33,142 nucleotides of DNA from Pseudoflavonifractor sp. An44 (lineage in GTDB: Bacteria; Bacillota; Clostridia; Oscillospirales; Oscillospiraceae), in the NCBI RefSeq assembly GCF_002161675.1, contig NZ_NFIH01000028.1, forward strand, positions 1 through 33,142, read 5' to 3'. Shown piece by piece: positions 14,219-22,488 of the stretch; position 1 is the stretch's first letter, and every line of letters begins with the position of its first letter. Made by a program: the position numbers and the translations under genes. Under the pieces are notes generated by a model that worked only from the letters and a program-made list of their open reading frames with translations, was not told where the DNA came from and ran no database searches.

Positions 14219-15627
14219 AAAAGTGTTCCGAACAGCGCCCAGGTGGAACAATCGGTGATCTTTACGTCCACAAACTGACCGATGAGCCCCACGTTGCCGT
14301 TGAGGTGCACCAGGCGGCCGCCGGGGGTGCGGGCGTTGAGGTTGTTCCGGGGGTCTTCGCTCTCCCCGTCCACCAGACAGTGCTGAATGGTACCGATATA
14401 GGCCTGGTGCTTTTCCAGGGAAATGCGGTTCTGAGCCTCCACCAGGCGGTTGAAGTTGGCGGACTTCTCCTCGCGACTCAAAGGGTCCTCCATCTCGGCA
14501 GCGGGCGTGCCCTTCCGGGGGGAGTAGATGAAGGTGAACAGGGCGTCGTAGCGCACCTCCTCAATGAGGGACAGGGTGTCCTCAAACTCGGGGGTGGTCT
14601 CGCCGGGGAAGCCCACGATGACGTCGCTGGTGAGCACCACGTTGGGAATCCGCTCCCGGAGCGCCTTCACCTTGTCCAGGTACTGCTCCCGGGTGTAGCG
14701 GCGGTTCATGGCCTGCAACACACGGGTGTTGCCGGACTGGAAGGGCAGGTGGATGCAGGGGGCCACCTTCTCACACTTGGCCATCACGTCAAAGAGCCGC
14801 TGGGTGGCATCCTTGGGGTGGCTGGTCATGAAGCGGAGCAAAAACTCCCCTTCGATGGCGTTGGCCTGCTCCAGCAGGGTGGGAAAGTCCATGCCGGTGC
14901 CCAGGTCTTTGCCGTAGGAGTTGACGTTCTGGCCCAGCAGGGTGATGTCCTTGTACCCTTCCGCCACCAGCTGGCGAATCTCACTCAAAATGATCTCCGG
15001 CTCTCGGCTGCGCTCCCGGCCCCGGGTGTAGGGCACAATGCAGTAGGTGCAGAAGTTGTTGCAGCCGTACATGATGGACACCCAGGCCTTGATTTTGCCG
15101 GAGCGGCGCACGGGCAGACCTTCGGCGATGGCCCCTTCGGCGGGGGCAGTCTCAAAGACACGGCCCCGGCGCAGGTAGATGCGGCGCATGAACTCAGGGA
15201 AGCGCCACAGCACCTGGGGCCCAAACACCAGGTCCACATGCTGGTAGGACTGGCGCAGACGCTCCACCACGTGGGGCTCCTGGGCCATGCAGCCGCACAG
15301 GCAGATGATCTGGTTGGGGTTGCGCCGCTTGCCGTGGACCAGGGCGCCCACGTTGCCGAACACCCGCTGCTCGGCGTGCTCTCGGATGGCGCAGGTGTTG
15401 ATGAGGATGAGGTCGGCGTTGTCGCCGTCGTGGACGATTTCATAGCCCATCTCGCACAGCATACCCCGCAGCAGTTCCGAGTCCGCCTCGTTTTGCTGGC
15501 ACCCGTAGGTGTCCACAAAGGCGGTGGGAGCCTGGGCGTGCTGGGCGTTGATGGCCCGGATTTCCTGACAATATTCCCGCTGTTTTGCCACGTCCTGAGC
15601 GGGGATGACGGGGGTCGTTCTCTCCAT
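14215..15627 (-). CDS. miaB: tRNA-2-methylthio-N6-dimethylallyladenosine synthase MiaB
   Basis: 470 residues. A radical-SAM methylthiotransferase that adds a methylthio group at C2 of i6A37 in tRNA. The N-terminal UPF0004 domain supplies Cys43 (DTYGC), Cys79 (INTC) and Cys113 (CGC) for the sacrificial cluster; the radical SAM cluster is Cys189, Cys193, Cys196 (YGCNNFCTYC). IHLPFQSGN, SDVIVGFPGET and a C-terminal TRAM domain (GRLVHLNGNVGLIGQFVDVKI) complete the protein. GGAGG lies before the ATG. Its substrate is made by MiaA at 6168-7121. Confidence 0.97.
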   Translation of the reverse strand: MERTTPVIPAQDVAKQREYCQEIRAINAQHAQAPTAFVDTYGCQQNEADSELLRGMLCEMGYEIVHDGDNADLILINTCAIREHAEQRVFGNVGALVHGKRRNPNQIICLCGCMAQEPHVVERLRQSYQHVDLVFGPQVLWRFPEFMRRIYLRRGRVFETAPAEGAIAEGLPVRRSGKIKAWVSIMYGCNNFCTYCIVPYTRGRERSREPEIILSEIRQLVAEGYKDITLLGQNVNSYGKDLGTGMDFPTLLEQANAIEGEFLLRFMTSHPKDATQRLFDVMAKCEKVAPCIHLPFQSGNTRVLQAMNRRYTREQYLDKVKALRERIPNVVLTSDVIVGFPGETTPEFEDTLSLIEEVRYDALFTFIYSPRKGTPAAEMEDPLSREEKSANFNRLVEAQNRISLEKHQAYIGTIQHCLVDGESEDPRNNLNARTPGGRLVHLNGNVGLIGQFVDVKITDCSTWALFGTLL

Positions 15628-15752
15628 GGGGAGTTCCTCCAGTATTCATAAGGTTATAACATATATGATACCAGGACGGCGAAGCCGACATGGTATCATG
15701 CCATGTTTGTTCGGTTGCCCCGTAAGGGGCGAGAAAAACGGCAAAATCAAAG

Positions 15753-15803
15753 TATAATAGCCGCAGCTGCGGCTATTATACCATGAGACAGATAGCAAAA
15801 CAA
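15753..15803 (-). promoter_or_regulatory. Promoter of miaB inside a perfect palindrome
   Basis: 15753-15780 is a perfect 28-bp palindrome (half-site TATAATAGCCGCAG), giving a consensus -10 TATAAT on each strand. On the minus strand a -35 TTGTTT (15798-15803) lies 17 bp from the -10 at 15775-15780. No good -35 is seen for the plus-strand -10. Confidence 0.6.
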
Positions 15804-15840
15804 GACGAACCGCACCCGGGGGATTCCCAGGTCTTGTGCG

Positions 15841-15869
15841 TTGACAGCCTCAGGGCAACGTGATAGAGT
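15841..15869 (+). promoter_or_regulatory. Promoter of the LtaS-like gene
   Basis: TTGACA (15841-15846), 17-bp spacer, TAGAGT (15864-15869). The -35 is perfect, the -10 moderate. Confidence 0.55.
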
Positions 15870-15917
15870 AGAGCAAATTGTTTGGAATCCCATAGGTTCC
15901 CCATAAGGAGACTGATT

Positions 15918-17873
15918 ATGCTGCATACTGCCCAACGTCTGCGCCAGGCCCTGCTCCGCCGCTGTGGGGGAGCCCCTGTGGTGCTGCCCGTGGCCGTGGT
16001 GCTCCACGCCCTGGTGGTGGCCCTGGTGGACCAGGTGGTCGTCCACCAGAGCTTGGCCGTCCTCCCCTCCTGCTTCACCGCCGGATGGTTTTGGTGGACG
16101 GTGGGGCTCATGGCCCTCTTCACCGGCCTGCTCACCTTCTTCACCCGCACCATCCTGCCCGGGGCCGTTCTCACCGCCGTGGCCCCCACCATCATGGTGT
16201 TTTCCAGCTACTTCAAGGCCCTCATCACCTCGGTACCGCTGACGGTGCAGGACTTCCTGCTCCTGGGCCAGCTGGGGGACATCACCCAGCTCAACGCCTC
16301 CTCCCTCCACTTCTCCCCCCTCAGCCTGGGGTGCATCCTCTTCTTGGTGCTGTGGCTGGTGGCGGTGTGCCTGCTGCTCTACCCCGTGCGCCTGGAGCGC
16401 AAGGCCAGCCTGTGGGCGGGAGCGGGCTGTGTGGCCGCTGTGGCCCTGGTGTACGGAGTGGCAGCCAATGCCCTGATCTTCACCCCCATGGGGGTGAGCA
16501 CCGACCAGAAGCTGTCCCAGGCCACGGTGAACCGGGAGACCGGGGTGCTGTTGGGCCTGTGGCGGGGCGCCCTCAACCAGGTGCACATGGCCCTCAACGA
16601 GGGGGACACCTCCCCGGAGGAGCTGGAGCGGGCGGCCCAGAAGGCCGTGGAGCTGGCCAGCCAGGAGGAGGACACTAAGGTGGCCCAGCAGCCCAACGTC
16701 ATCCTCATCCTCTCCGAGTCCTTCTTCGACGTCACCCGCCTGCCCGGGGTCACTTTTGACGGAGACCCCCTGGAGACCTTCCATAACCTACAACAAGAAG
16801 GAGTATCTGGGACCTTTTATACTCGGAGTTTAGGATATGGCACCTGTAACATTGAGTTGGAGATCCTCACGGGGATGAACACCGGCCTGTTGTGGGGGGA
16901 GGACCTGTACAACATGGCCCCCCAGGTGTTCTCCCGTCTGCCCTCGGTGCCCTCGGTGCTGCGGGACAGCGGCTACTCCACCGAGATGGTGCACATGTAT
17001 GACGACTCCATTTACAAGCGCACCCCCATGTTTGAGGCCATGGGCTTTGAGGAGACCTACTTCCAGGACGACTTTGCCGCCATTGACCCCCAGGCTGCCG
17101 ACGAGGCCTACTTGGAGGGGCAGCGGGAGGGCAGCTTCTACTCGGACGCCTACCTGTCCAAGCTGCTCATGGACCTGTACGAGGACGGCAAGGGGGAGGG
17201 GCCTCAGTTCCTCTACGGCATTTCCATGGAGAACCACGCCCCCTATGACAAGAAGAAGTACGACGCCCAGGAGCTGACGGTGGCCTTCCAGTCCGACCTC
17301 AAGGGTCAGGCCCAAGAGATGTTCCAGGCGGTGGTGCAGGGCACCCACGACGCCAGCGAGGCCCTGGGGCAGCTCACCGACTACTTCCGGGACCAGGCCG
17401 AGCCCACGGTCATTGTATTCTTCGGGGACCACCGACCCGGGGTGGGGCTCACGGACGGCGGCACGGTGTACTCCAAGCTGGGGCTGTGCTCCTCGGATTA
17501 CAGCCGCTGGTCCACCCAGGAGATGAAGGAGCTGTACTCCACCGACTATCTCATCTGGTCCAACGACCCGGCCTACCTGCCCAGCCAGCCCGGGGAGCGG
17601 GTGGACCGGGGGTCCAACTACCTGGGAGTGGATTTGCTGAACCTGGCGGGGGTGGAGAAGCCCGTGTACTGGAAGCTGTTGCAAAACCTGTCCCACACCC
17701 GGCTCAACGACACCTGGGTGTATAGTTTGGCCCAGGACGGCACCCTCACCTACAAGCACCCCACCACCGGGGGCGACGGGGAGAAGCTGGACCTGCTGAG
17801 TACCCTCCTGGACGACACCTTGTACGGGGACCAGGTGGCCACCCCTGTGCTGAGGGAACGGGGGATCAAATGA
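15918..17873 (+). CDS. LTA-synthase-family phosphoglycerol transferase (membrane sulfatase fold)
   Basis: 651 residues from MLHTAQRLR, chosen because AAGGAG lies 7 nt upstream. About five N-terminal membrane spans (to residue 190) precede an extracellular alkaline-phosphatase-like domain. Expected metal and catalytic residues are visible: Glu267 (ILSESFFD), the nucleophile Thr309 (GYGTCNIE), and Asp504-His505 (FFGDHRPG). LtaS-type enzymes move glycerol-phosphate from phosphatidylglycerol to a growing polymer or to membrane sugars. It could make lipoteichoic acid or decorate another glycan. It stands alone, diverging from miaB. Confidence 0.9.
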   Translation: MLHTAQRLRQALLRRCGGAPVVLPVAVVLHALVVALVDQVVVHQSLAVLPSCFTAGWFWWTVGLMALFTGLLTFFTRTILPGAVLTAVAPTIMVFSSYFKALITSVPLTVQDFLLLGQLGDITQLNASSLHFSPLSLGCILFLVLWLVAVCLLLYPVRLERKASLWAGAGCVAAVALVYGVAANALIFTPMGVSTDQKLSQATVNRETGVLLGLWRGALNQVHMALNEGDTSPEELERAAQKAVELASQEEDTKVAQQPNVILILSESFFDVTRLPGVTFDGDPLETFHNLQQEGVSGTFYTRSLGYGTCNIELEILTGMNTGLLWGEDLYNMAPQVFSRLPSVPSVLRDSGYSTEMVHMYDDSIYKRTPMFEAMGFEETYFQDDFAAIDPQAADEAYLEGQREGSFYSDAYLSKLLMDLYEDGKGEGPQFLYGISMENHAPYDKKKYDAQELTVAFQSDLKGQAQEMFQAVVQGTHDASEALGQLTDYFRDQAEPTVIVFFGDHRPGVGLTDGGTVYSKLGLCSSDYSRWSTQEMKELYSTDYLIWSNDPAYLPSQPGERVDRGSNYLGVDLLNLAGVEKPVYWKLLQNLSHTRLNDTWVYSLAQDGTLTYKHPTTGGDGEKLDLLSTLLDDTLYGDQVATPVLRERGIK

Positions 17874-17937
17874 ATAGTGATGAATGAAAAATGAAGAATG
17901 CAGGCCCTTGGATTGGCCAGACTCCCGGTGACCCGTT

Positions 17938-18017
17938 GTAGGGGAGGGGCTTGCCCCTCCCGAATCCCCCGGGGCAATACCAGGGTAACCACGGGCCGGG
18001 CAAGCCACGGCCCCTAC
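17938..18017. repeat. GTAGGGG short palindromic repeat, copy B3 (inverted)
   Basis: 80 bp, the inverse of 8310-8389 with few changes. It follows a short AT-rich unit (17874-17900) resembling the ends of the 14009-14218 insertion. Confidence 0.85.
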
Positions 18018-18048
18018 CACAGCACCACAGGGGGTGAGTCCATGCTTC

Positions 18049-18143
18049 CGGCGGCGGGAACGCCCTAAGCGGGTTTTGGTTTCTTTTGCCCGCTCAAAAG
18101 AAACCCCCAGCGGGTAGCGTCCCCACCAGGCTGGCAAGCCTGA
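18049..18143. repeat. Deletion derivative of the large palindromic element (A5)
   Basis: Only the right arm remains: hairpin 18078-18088/18095-18105 with loop CCCGCT, partner AGCGGG at 18068-18073, and the right terminal repeat. It is joined to a stretch of the element's centre (CGGCGGCGGGAACGCC) at GGGAACGCC, a string present both in the centre and in the right arm of full copies, which suggests recombination between those two sites. Confidence 0.75.
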
Positions 18144-18208
18144 TACAGGGACCGTGGAATGCTCCATTCTTCTGTGATGGTTGATGCCAGGATGGGACAA
18201 ATCCCGTC

Positions 18209-18237
18209 TTGACACCTGGGGAAAAACGTGATACAGT
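18209..18237 (+). promoter_or_regulatory. Promoter of the glyQS T-box leader
   Basis: TTGACA (18209-18214), 17-bp spacer, TACAGT (18232-18237), placing the transcript start just before the T-box. Confidence 0.65.
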
Positions 18238-18243
18238 GGCTCC

Positions 18244-18487
18244 AATATGCGAAGACGGAGATAAGTACCCAGGTGTGGAAGGTATTTAAGAGAGAGGATG
18301 GTCGGTGCAAATCCTCACCTTTGCCCTGTGGGAAGGCCCTCCTGAGCTGTGACCCCAACGGGAGACCCTAGTAGGCGTCACCGGCCCCCGCCGTTACCGG
18401 GTGAGAGTGCGCACATACCCTGTGCGAATTCAGGTGGAACCACGGACATTTTGTTCGCCCTGAGCCGCTGGCTCAGGGCGTTTTTCT
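18244..18487 (+). promoter_or_regulatory. Glycine T-box riboswitch
   Basis: The conserved T-box sequence AGGTGGAACCACGG is at 18432-18445 and is followed by a strong terminator. Upstream are AGATAAGTA (18259-18267 region), a GGTCGGTGCAAATCC stem III element, and a GAA-GGT-A stretch in which GGT (18281-18283) is a plausible glycine specifier codon. Uncharged tRNA-Gly would bind specifier and T-box, favouring the antiterminator and glyQS expression. The segment between AGTA and the specifier looks short, so the Stem I fold and specifier are tentative. Confidence 0.88.
18456..18487 (+). terminator. T-box-controlled terminator
   Basis: CGCCCTGAGCC (18456-18466) pairs fully with 18470-18480, loop GCT, followed by TTTTTCTTT. 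Confidence 0.92.
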
Positions 18488-18532
18488 TTGGGTCAACACC
18501 GAACCCGTTACGCCTAACGGCTCAGACGGCAC

Positions 18533-18636
18533 CTCGCGCCAAAATTTTCCGTGATATTTTGCAAAAATACTCGCCAATACACAAAGTATTGCCTGCGCTT
18601 TTTGCTGCATCTGACGAAAAATTTTCTGGTGCGATC
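18533..18636. repeat. AATACACAAAGTATT dispersed repeat, copy C2
   Basis: Related to 5685-5762 in the same orientation, sharing GCGCCA, the core AATACACAAAGTATT and CTGCGCTTTTT...TCTGAC. It lies between the T-box terminator and the glyQS start, lengthening the leader. Confidence 0.65.
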
Positions 18637-18714
18637 TACCGCCTGAACGGATTCGATGCTGCCCCTTGAGCCAGCGAGATATGGAAGGTAAAAACGAAAA
18701 AAGGAGTGTCATAC

Positions 18715-20145
18715 ATGAAGAACACCGAGAAAACCATGGAGAAGATTGTAAACCTGTGTAAGGGACGCGGCTTCATCTTCTCCGGCTCTGAGATCTACGG
18801 CGGCCTGGCCAACACTTGGGACTACGGCCCCCTGGGCGTGGAGCTGAAGAACAACGTCAAGAAGGCCTGGTGGAAGAAGTTCGTCCAGGAGAACCCCTAC
18901 AACGTGGGCCTGGACTGCGCCATCCTCATGAATCCCCAGGTTTGGGTGGCCTCCGGCCACGTGGGCGGCTTCTCCGACCCCCTCATGGACTGCAAGGAGT
19001 GCAAGGAGCGTTTCCGTGCCGACAAGGTCATTGAGGACTGGTGCCAGGAGAACCATTTTGAGCTGGGCAAGCCCGTGGACGCCATGAGCCAGGCTGAGAT
19101 GAAGGCCTTTGTGGACGAGCACCAGATCCCCTGCCCCTCCTGCGGCAAGCACAACTGGACCGATATCCGCCAGTTCAACCTGATGTTCAAGACCTTCCAG
19201 GGTGTCACCGAGGACGCCAAGAACACCGTGTATCTGCGCCCCGAGACCGCCCAGGGCATCTTCGTCAACTTCCAGAACGTCCAGCGCACCACCCGCCGCA
19301 AGCTGCCCTTTGGTGTCTGCCAGATCGGCAAGTCCTTCCGCAACGAGATCACCCCCGGCAACTTCACCTTCCGTACCCGTGAGTTTGAGCAGATGGAGCT
19401 GGAGTTCTTCTGCACTCCCGGCACCGAGCTGGAGTGGTTTGCCTACTGGAAAGACTTCTGCCACAAGTGGCTGCTGGACCTGGGCGTGAAGGACGAGAAT
19501 CTGCGCCTGCGTGACCACGACCCCGAGGAGCTCTCCCACTACTCCAACGCCACCACCGACTTCGAGTTCGTCTTCCCCTTCGGCTGGGGCGAGCTGTGGG
19601 GCGTGGCCAGCCGCACCAACTTCGACCTCACCGCCCACCAGAACACCTCTGGCAAGGACATGACCTACTTTGACCAGGAGAAGAACGAGCACTATATCCC
19701 CTACGTCATCGAGCCCTCTCTGGGCGCGGACCGTGTGACTCTGGCCTTCCTGGTGGACGCCTACGACGAGGAAGTGGTGGGTCAGGACAAGAACGGCAAG
19801 GACGACGTGCGCACCGTCCTGCGCCTCCACCCCGCTCTGGCCCCCTACAAGGTGGCTGTGCTGCCCCTGTCCAAGAAGCTGTCTGACAAGGGCCGTGAGA
19901 TTCAGGCCGAGCTGTCCAAGTACTTCATGGTGGACTTCGACGACGCCGGCTCCATCGGCAAGCGCTACCGCCGCCAGGACGAGATCGGTACTCCCTACTG
20001 TGTCACCGTGGACTTCCAGACCGTGGGCAGCGACACCGAGGAGGCCGACCACGCCGTCACCATCCGGGACCGCGATACCATGGAGCAGGTGCGGGTGCCC
20101 ATTTCTGAGCTGAAGGCCTGGCTGGACGCCAAGCTGGCTTACTAA
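18715..20145 (+). CDS. glyQS: Glycyl-tRNA synthetase, dimeric type
   Basis: 476 residues from [16 protein letters not shown] lies 8 nt upstream, favouring this ATG over a GTG inside the ribosome site. A class II synthetase charging tRNA-Gly. Motif 2 is [22 protein letters not shown], cut by the family-typical FRTREF, and motif 3 is [14 protein letters not shown]. Two CxxC pairs (CKEC and CPSC) lie in the insertion between motifs 1 and 2. The C-terminal anticodon-binding domain begins [11 protein letters not shown]. It is the single-chain homodimeric enzyme rather than the GlyQ/GlyS heterotetramer. Control by the upstream glycine T-box fits. Confidence 0.97.
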   Translation: MKNTEKTMEKIVNLCKGRGFIFSGSEIYGGLANTWDYGPLGVELKNNVKKAWWKKFVQENPYNVGLDCAILMNPQVWVASGHVGGFSDPLMDCKECKERFRADKVIEDWCQENHFELGKPVDAMSQAEMKAFVDEHQIPCPSCGKHNWTDIRQFNLMFKTFQGVTEDAKNTVYLRPETAQGIFVNFQNVQRTTRRKLPFGVCQIGKSFRNEITPGNFTFRTREFEQMELEFFCTPGTELEWFAYWKDFCHKWLLDLGVKDENLRLRDHDPEELSHYSNATTDFEFVFPFGWGELWGVASRTNFDLTAHQNTSGKDMTYFDQEKNEHYIPYVIEPSLGADRVTLAFLVDAYDEEVVGQDKNGKDDVRTVLRLHPALAPYKVAVLPLSKKLSDKGREIQAELSKYFMVDFDDAGSIGKRYRRQDEIGTPYCVTVDFQTVGSDTEEADHAVTIRDRDTMEQVRVPISELKAWLDAKLAY

Positions 20146-20164
20146 GACAGGCTATTTACTTGAA

Positions 20165-20202
20165 AAGACCGGGAGACGTTGGTGTCTCCTGGTCTTTCTT
20201 TT
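20165..20202 (+). terminator. Terminator of glyQS
   Basis: A 13-bp stem (20165-20177 with 20184-20196) then TTCTTTT, 20 bp after the stop. Confidence 0.9.
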
Positions 20203-20240
20203 GGAAAAGCCTGTGCTTCTTCCCTGTGTGCGCCGGGGTG

Positions 20241-20764
20241 CAGCGCCCCTGCCAGGGACGCTCCGCTGGGCCCGATTTCTCCCCGATGAGAAATCGGGGA
20301 AAGAATCGCCAAAGGCGGGGCCTTCCCCCGCCTTGTGGAATCCACCCCGCGGTACAAGGCCGTTCCTGCGGTGGTTTTCAGGCCGGGCCGAAGAGCACGG
20401 ACCATACCAAGAAAGTAAAAAGCACTGTTTTTCTGCATCGCTGCTGAGAAAGTGCAGGTTTCTCCTGGTTTCGGCCCTTTCTGGTCCACCCGGCCGACGG
20501 CGGCCGGGAAGCGGCCGCATACCACCTAGACTTGAGGCCCTGGCAGGTGTAGCACACCCTTACTTCGTAATCACGCATTGTCCTGAGAAATGCTCAGCCA
20601 TCTCTGTGACCCTGCCAGGCCCAGGGCCGACTACGGCCCCACCGCATAAAACAAAATAAAACCCTTGGGGTTTCAAAAGGGGCGAGCCCCTTTTGTGGCT
20701 TTTCGTCCATTTTGGCCAGTCAAAATGGACCCCAGCGGAGCGCGTCCCCAGGCTGGCCAGCCTG
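20241..20764. repeat. Large palindromic intergenic element, copy A3
   Basis: About 524 bp. The left arm is the same as in A1 and A2 (hairpin 20271-20281/20288-20298, loop CCCGAT). The right arm has the same plan but different sequence: hairpin 20705-20714/20721-20730 with loop GCCAGT, four bases of which pair with TGGC at 20696-20699, and a second hairpin 20674-20695 (CAAAAGGGG/CCCCTTTTG). The right terminal repeat 20731-20762 mirrors the left end. The centre has diverged. Confidence 0.82.
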
Positions 20765-20849
20765 AAAGCTCCATATCATGGGAGAATGCCTTGATGACAT
20801 ACAACATGTTGTGCTGCGCAATTTTTTGAAACTTTTTTGAAAAAAGGTG

Positions 20850-20878
20850 TTGACATTTTAGGACAAAGTGGGTATACT
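20850..20878 (+). promoter_or_regulatory. tRNA operon promoter
   Basis: Consensus TTGACA (20850-20855), 17-bp spacer, TATACT (20873-20878), 28 bp before the first tRNA. Confidence 0.92.
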
Positions 20879-20906
20879 ATCTCTTGCCCTGTTGGGTACG
20901 ACTTAC

Positions 20907-20983
20907 GGCGGCATAGCTCAGTTGGCTAGAGCATACGGTTCATACCCGTAGTGTCATGTGTTCGAATCACATTGCCGCTACCA
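20907..20983 (+). tRNA. tRNA-Met (CAT), elongator
   Basis: A 77-nt cloverleaf with acceptor GGCGGCA/TGCCGCT, anticodon loop TTCATAC, T-arm GTTCGAATC and encoded CCA. The paired first position (G-U) and the anticodon stem lacking three G-C pairs argue against the initiator; the sequence resembles elongator Met rather than Ile2. Confidence 0.93.
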
Positions 20984-21045
20984 CCCGGAGAGGCGGCAAT
21001 GGCCGCCCCTTCGGGACCCAACCTAGCGCCCGCTGTGGGCAACAT

Positions 21046-21120
21046 GGCCCGTTGGTCAAGCGGTTAAGACACCGCCCTTTCACGGCGGTAACACGGGTTC
21101 GAGTCCCGTACGGGTCACCA
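21046..21120 (+). tRNA. tRNA-Glu (TTC)
   Basis: 75 nt; acceptor GGCCCGT/ACGGGTC, anticodon loop CTTTCAC, GTTCGAGTC T-loop, encoded CCA. Confidence 0.95.
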
Positions 21121-21125
21121 TATAT

Positions 21126-21201
21126 GGAGGCTTAGCTCAGCCGGTAGAGCGCTTGCTTCACACGCAAGAGGTCACAGATTCGAGTTCTGTAGTCTCCACC
21201 A
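21126..21201 (+). tRNA. tRNA-Val (CAC)
   Basis: 76 nt; acceptor GGAGGCT/AGTCTCC, anticodon loop TTCACAC, ATTCGAGTT T-loop, encoded CCA. Third gene of the tRNA operon. Confidence 0.95.
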
Positions 21202-21202
21202 C

Positions 21203-21238
21203 AAGAAAGGACATCCAATCGGATGTCCTTTCTTTTTT
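21203..21238 (+). terminator. tRNA operon terminator
   Basis: A 14-bp perfect stem (21203-21216 with 21221-21234), loop AATC, followed by T residues. Confidence 0.93.
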
Positions 21239-21297
21239 GCGTTCCAGCCACTCTCTTTCCTAAACTATCCACTCGGGGTCAGGCCACCTAGAAGTTA

Positions 21298-21326
21298 TGG
21301 ACGATGCCAGCACAATATGGTATACT
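21298..21326 (+). promoter_or_regulatory. Promoter of the HTH-TPR regulator gene
   Basis: TGGACG (21298-21303), 17-bp spacer, TATACT (21321-21326) with extended -10 TGG. Confidence 0.65.
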
Positions 21327-21357
21327 TTCCAAAATAAATATCGTGGGGGAACATAAC

Positions 21358-22293
21358 GTGCATGAGATTTTTTTAGGTGATGTGATCAAACGACGGCGGT
21401 TAGAGTTAGGAATGACACAGGAGCAGCTGTGTGAGGGGATCTGCGAACCGATCACCATATCCCGATTGGAAAACGGAAAGCAAACGCCATCTCGCAGCCG
21501 GATTAATGCGCTGCTGCAACGACTAGGGCTACCTGGAGAGCGATACTATGCTCTGGTGAGCAAAAATGAGGAAGAAGAAGCTCGGTTGAGAAGAGAGATC
21601 AACGATGATATCGTTCAATTCTATCAGAAAATTGGAGAGGAAAAGGTGCAGGTCTGGGAACAGGCGACAAGAGCCTTGGATGAACTGGAAGGGATCACAG
21701 ACTCGGATGACACGCTTGCCAGGCAGTTTATACTGCGTAATCGTGCTCTGTTAGGAGAGCGTAGTGGGGCCTATCCCTACGAAAGGCAGTTAGAAATGTT
21801 GCTGGAGGCCATGCACCTGACCGCACCTCGGTTTGACCCGGAAGAAGTGGGACAGTTGAGGTATACTTGGGATGAGATTCAGCTTATCAACCAGATTGCC
21901 ATGGTATATGCGCTGACGGGACAAAGAAAAACAGCAATTGGCTTGTACAGCCAATTGCTGAAATATTTGCAGAAGTATATGGAGAGCAAGAAGTATCTTT
22001 GCCTGGTAACTTTCAACTATGCCCGGGAGTTAGTTGTAGCCAAGCGATACGAAGATGCCATTGAAGTGGCGGAAATTGGCAGGAAGACATGCATCGATCG
22101 AGGGCATTATCAATTTTTGCCCGGCCTTCTGGCGATTAAGGCGGAGTGTGCGTATTTCTTGGGCGACCGAGCTTGCAGCAAGGAGCTATACTGCCAAGCA
22201 CGCTACATATACAAAGCCATTGGTGATGAACATAACCTTAAAAAGCTCGAAATTGATGCCAGAGAACAGCTAGGAACGGAATTTTCCTTTTAA
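21358..22293 (+). CDS. HTH (XRE) - TPR regulator, RRNPP-like
   Basis: 311 residues. I place the start at GTG 21358 because GGGGGA precedes it by 8 nt and the HTH then begins at once; longer readings add an N-terminus over the promoter. Residues about 5-65 are an XRE-type DNA-binding domain (LGDVIKRRRLELGMTQEQLC, then ITISRLENGKQTPSR). The rest is helical with TPR-like repeats (AMVYALTGQRKTAIGLYSQLL; YARELVVAKRYEDAIEVAEIG; LGDRACSKELYCQARYIYKAIG). That layout is shared by RRNPP regulators (Rgg, PlcR, ComR), which bind short exported peptides. It is convergent with the peptide/ABC operon and its stop overlaps that operon's last gene by 4 nt. The peptide-sensing role is inference. Confidence 0.85.
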   Translation: MHEIFLGDVIKRRRLELGMTQEQLCEGICEPITISRLENGKQTPSRSRINALLQRLGLPGERYYALVSKNEEEEARLRREINDDIVQFYQKIGEEKVQVWEQATRALDELEGITDSDDTLARQFILRNRALLGERSGAYPYERQLEMLLEAMHLTAPRFDPEEVGQLRYTWDEIQLINQIAMVYALTGQRKTAIGLYSQLLKYLQKYMESKKYLCLVTFNYARELVVAKRYEDAIEVAEIGRKTCIDRGHYQFLPGLLAIKAECAYFLGDRACSKELYCQARYIYKAIGDEHNLKKLEIDAREQLGTEFSF

Positions 22294-22487
22294 TGTTCAG
22301 TAGGATGCGGATCAGGTACGTCTATGGGATTGGGTAAATCCCCTGGCACTGTATCATCTGGTTGTGTTGGTTCAACGGAAGATACGGGAGTGGGGCTTGG
22401 TTCAGTAGCCTGCGCATTCCGGGGAAGGACGATCCAGACCGAGAGGGTCAGAAGTAAGGTTGAGAGCAGTATCGTCGATTTTTTCAT
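22290..22487 (-). CDS. Small secreted Pro-rich protein or peptide precursor
   Basis: 65 residues: a signal peptide (MKKSTILLSTLLLTLSVWIV, then a likely cleavage after AQA) and a mature part of about 36 residues rich in Pro, Asp, Thr and Glu (PSPTP, VEPTQP, NPIDVPDPHPTEH). It starts one base after the stop of the ABC gene with GGTGAA as a weak ribosome site, so it is probably translationally coupled. Short secreted precursors next to HTH-TPR regulators are often pheromones; the proline-rich sequence could equally be a small secreted accessory protein. I do not recognise a family. Confidence 0.7.
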   Translation of the reverse strand: MKKSTILLSTLLLTLSVWIVLPRNAQATEPSPTPVSSVEPTQPDDTVPGDLPNPIDVPDPHPTEH

Positions 22488-22488
22488 T

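Noticed and set aside
18349-18669. Plus-strand frame across the T-box and its terminator
   Set aside because: It runs through structured leader RNA, has no ribosome site and is interrupted functionally by the terminator.
20907-20983. Initiator tRNA-fMet
   Set aside because: The acceptor stem begins with a paired base and the anticodon stem lacks the three consecutive G-C pairs of initiators.
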